A stretch of 18,808 nucleotides of DNA, from the NCBI GenBank assembly GCA_023230175.1, contig JALNXV010000023.1, positions 1 to 18,808 on the forward strand, in the 5' to 3' direction. The notes under the pieces are model-generated. The model was not told the DNA's origin. It did not search any database and worked only from the letters and a program-made list of their open reading frames with translations. The stretch comes from Candidatus Cloacimonadota bacterium (GTDB taxonomy: Bacteria; Cloacimonadota; Cloacimonadia; Cloacimonadales; WRIO01). This document shows positions 16,988-18,808 of the stretch, one piece after another. The translations under genes were made by a program, and so were the position numbers. Within the stretch, counting starts at the first letter, position 1; the number at the start of each line of letters is the position of its first letter.

Positions 16988-17030
16988 GTGCTTATTTTTA
17001 ATTTAAGTAATTTTAAGGAGATGATTTTGT

Positions 17031-17474
17031 TTGAGCAATATAAATATTTTAACATTACGTGAATATTGGGCAAATGTTAGTAATACAACAGGAACTATTG
17101 CCAGTGGTAAAAAAACAAGTGGAATGCAAATATTAGGCAATGATGGTACAAACTTATATGCTCCTAACATAGATTCTGCCGGGAATATTTCTATGAAACC
17201 CGTTGGAAGTTCTGCAATAAAAGGAGCAAATTCTGCTGTAACCACAGCAGGTACAAGAGTACAATTACCTAGTTATACTTGCCGTAAAATAGTTATAACT
17301 GCAAATAGGACTAATACAGGTTATATATATATTGGTGGTTCTAATGTATCTTCAACAGTATATGGAATTGAATTGGTTGCAAATGGTCAAATAACTCTCG
17401 AAATTTCTAATACTAATCTTATTTATATTGATGCGTCTGTGAATGGTGAAGGTATCAGTTATATTGCAATTTAA
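17031..17474 (+). CDS. Beta-rich virion surface/tail protein
   Basis: 147 residues from TTG 17031, with AAGGAGATGAT upstream. After a polar start (REYWANVSN...) and a Gly/Ser-rich middle, the C-terminal 75 residues form a beta-sandwich-like pattern: TTAGTRVQLPSYTCRKIVIT, then NTGYIYIGGSNVSS, a QITLEISNTNLIYIDA end and GEGISYIAI. This pattern (AG-x-VQLP...C-K-x-V-x-I-x-A...NTG-x-IY-x-GGS) recurs in small structural proteins of tailed phages. It is likely a decoration or tail-tip protein. There are no membrane segments or catalytic motifs. The name is by pattern only. Confidence 0.65.
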   Translation: MSNINILTLREYWANVSNTTGTIASGKKTSGMQILGNDGTNLYAPNIDSAGNISMKPVGSSAIKGANSAVTTAGTRVQLPSYTCRKIVITANRTNTGYIYIGGSNVSSTVYGIELVANGQITLEISNTNLIYIDASVNGEGISYIAI

Positions 17475-17552
17475 ATCATGATAAAAGTCTTAAATGAGTA
17501 AATGGAAGAAAAACGAAGATAATTTTTTAGTGTTTTTAAAGGTGGTGATAAT

Positions 17553-18014
17553 TTGCCAACTATTTTTAGAATTAGTCAAGATACAGTATCAATGACTAAA
17601 AATATATTGATACAAATAGAAAATTGGGATGAAGCAACAGAAATTTTGGATACATATGAAATTGATGAATTAATAGAATTTGATGAATCAGCAGATGCAA
17701 GAGATTTAATTCAAGTTCTATTTGGAAATACAATTTGGGGTATGGAATCAATTAATCAATTATCATTTGCAGACAATGGATATTTATTGTGTAATGGATA
17801 TTTTACTCAGTGGGAAGGATGCAATGAAAATCAAGTATTAAATGAAAATTATATAATTAATGAAAATATTCTTTTCAATGAAGCAAATAATTCTATTGGT
17901 GATTTATTTAATGCAATGTGTGGTTTAACTATTATAGATATTCCTTTGGATAAAATTGTCCTTGGAAATAATAAAATTGGTGCAAAACAATTTTTAGAAA
18001 ATCAGATTTTGTAA
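17553..18014 (+). CDS. Hypothetical phage protein
   Basis: 153 residues from TTG 17553 (AAAGGTGGTGATAAT upstream). Acidic and Asn/Glu-rich, with a stretch repeating N-E-N (NENQVLNENYIINENILFNE, about 17824-17883) that could form repeated short beta strands. The N-terminal part is mixed helical. I do not recognise a family. Its position between two structural genes suggests a tail-tip accessory or assembly protein. It follows the previous gene by 78 bases, which show no convincing promoter or terminator. Confidence 0.65.
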   Translation: MPTIFRISQDTVSMTKNILIQIENWDEATEILDTYEIDELIEFDESADARDLIQVLFGNTIWGMESINQLSFADNGYLLCNGYFTQWEGCNENQVLNENYIINENILFNEANNSIGDLFNAMCGLTIIDIPLDKIVLGNNKIGAKQFLENQIL

Positions 18015-18039
18015 AAATAAAAATAGGAGGTTTTAATAT

Positions 18040-18642
18040 ATGGCAGAAGGAGATTTTTATCTCAGTGAATTATTACAAGGTAGTAAGAAAATTTATGTTA
18101 AAAATACAGCTAATGAAACAAATGTAATAACTATGCAAAATGGAGCAGTAGCAATAGGTAATGGCATTTCGTTGGATGTTTCGGGAATGGGCACTGCTAT
18201 TTGTCAAGTTAGTGGTACGTTTGTAGGTATAATAACTTTCGAAGCTAGTTTAGATAATGTAATTTTTAATTCTATAGATGCTCAAGATATAAATGGTGGA
18301 TTAATTTCTCCATCAGTTACAAGTGCAGGATTTTATAAAATACCTTGTGGTGGGGTTAAATATATTAGAGCAAGGATAAGTGCATATACGAGTGGATCAA
18401 TTACAGTGAATGGTTATGCAGAAGCATTAAGTTGTAATAATAATACTGTTCAGCTATCGGGAAGTAAGGTTGAAATAGGCGGGGTGACTTTTGAGGTATC
18501 TGGCGGTGATACAATACGGGGTAAATCTGCGGATAAACCTGCGGCAACTGATGCTCATGCTTTAATACCGTATTGTTTTTATTTTGCCGTTGACACTGGC
18601 GTGGTAGAGGTAACAGACGGTACGAATTGGGTGGTGATTTAA
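18040..18642 (+). CDS. Beta-sandwich virion protein with a foreign-looking C-terminal domain
   Basis: 200 residues from ATG 18040, with TAGGAGGT upstream. Residues 1-135 form a jelly-roll-like domain (GNGISLDVSGMGTAICQVSG, FVGIITFEASLDN, then KYIRARISAYTSGSITVNGY), a pattern seen in phage structural or glycan-binding modules. Residues about 138-200 resemble the small end-domain of many phage tail proteins: KPAATDA, YCFYFAVDTGVVEVTDGTNW. Base composition changes within the gene near 18480 (GGC, GCG and ACG codons become common), so the C-terminal part may have been acquired by recombination. The stop overlaps the next start by one base (taATG). Confidence 0.7.
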   Translation: MAEGDFYLSELLQGSKKIYVKNTANETNVITMQNGAVAIGNGISLDVSGMGTAICQVSGTFVGIITFEASLDNVIFNSIDAQDINGGLISPSVTSAGFYKIPCGGVKYIRARISAYTSGSITVNGYAEALSCNNNTVQLSGSKVEIGGVTFEVSGGDTIRGKSADKPAATDAHALIPYCFYFAVDTGVVEVTDGTNWVVI

Positions 18643-18808
18643 TGGATGCGGTCAGCTTAAAACTGGCAAGAAATTACACGAATGAAAAATTAAATAGTCT
18701 CCCTAGCAATAGACCAACTAAAACCGTAAGTTTCGATGGTGGGATTTATAGTGTTGGTAATGACGTGGTTAATGGGCAAGTTAGCGACTGTGTAATTAAG
18801 GGTAGAAG
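18480..18808. other. Higher-GC segment continuing to the window end
   Basis: By hand count, GC is about 42% for 18481-18808, against 25% for 18061-18120 just before. The change falls inside a coding frame near a domain boundary and continues into the next gene. This is compatible with a recombination junction or with newly acquired tail-tip genes. Confidence 0.65.
18642..18808 (+). CDS. Start of a further tail protein (3' end outside window)
   Basis: The frame opens at ATG 18642, overlapping the previous TAA by one base (translational coupling), with GGTGGTGA at 18630-18637. The visible 55 residues begin MDAVSLKLARNYTNEKLNS, a start seen in Bacillota phage tail-fibre and upper-collar-type proteins, and continue VSFDGGIYSVGNDVVNGQV. 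It has the higher GC of the segment beginning near 18480. The remainder is out of the window. Confidence 0.72.
   Translation, partial: MDAVSLKLARNYTNEKLNSLPSNRPTKTVSFDGGIYSVGNDVVNGQVSDCVIKGR

Noticed and set aside
16612..17245. Two overlapping minus-strand frames across the spacer before the 17031 gene
   Set aside because: They run antisense through two recognisable tail genes and a terminator; no family pattern or ribosome site supports them.

Overview
The window is a late structural (tail) segment of a tailed phage or prophage, most likely a siphovirus infecting a low-GC Bacillota host (Clostridia-like). This rests on strongly AT-rich DNA, AGGAGGTGAT-type ribosome binding sites, frequent TTG starts, and the gene order tape measure, Dit, hub/Tal with fibre, XkdX, then further tail-tip genes. 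All genes are on the + strand. The host genus cannot be named from the sequence alone.

Layout. (i) 1-4683: the 3' part of a coiled-coil tape measure protein, cut by the left edge. (ii) 4698-4729: a strong hairpin with a T-tract, immediately followed by the distal tail protein (Dit), for which I prefer a TTG start at 4746. (iii) 5532-13733: one 2733-residue polypeptide that starts as a baseplate hub/Tal domain with nested insertions, continues as about 13 fibronectin type III (Fn3) domains, and ends in a right-handed beta-helix that looks like a receptor-binding tip. Twelve of the Fn3 domains form a higher-order ABCD unit repeated three times. Two copies of a small 'GxGQ' module are inserted in the beta-helix. 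(iv) 13740-14399: a small coiled-coil protein and a 43-residue XkdX-like protein. (v) 14407-16124: a self-contained cassette with its own vegetative-type promoter, a secreted and membrane-anchored protein with Ig-like domains and a CFI-box C-terminus, and an intrinsic terminator. This reads as a moron, possibly a lysogenic-conversion gene. (vi) 16138-18642: five small tail-tip, fibre or virion-surface genes. (vii) From about 18480, inside the last complete gene, the GC content rises sharply (about 42% by hand count to the window end, against about 25% in a sampled line just before). The rise continues into a truncated tail gene starting at 18642 and suggests a recombination junction.

Working together: the tape measure sets tail length, Dit forms the ring at the tail end, and the giant hub-fibre protein caps the tube and carries the receptor-binding tip. 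The small downstream genes probably decorate or extend the tip. Hairpin-plus-T-tract elements lie just upstream of four genes, three of them with no visible promoter in between. Transcription must therefore read through (leaky termination or antitermination), or the hairpins serve as RNA-processing or translation-insulation elements. Seven of the eleven visible starts are best read as TTG.
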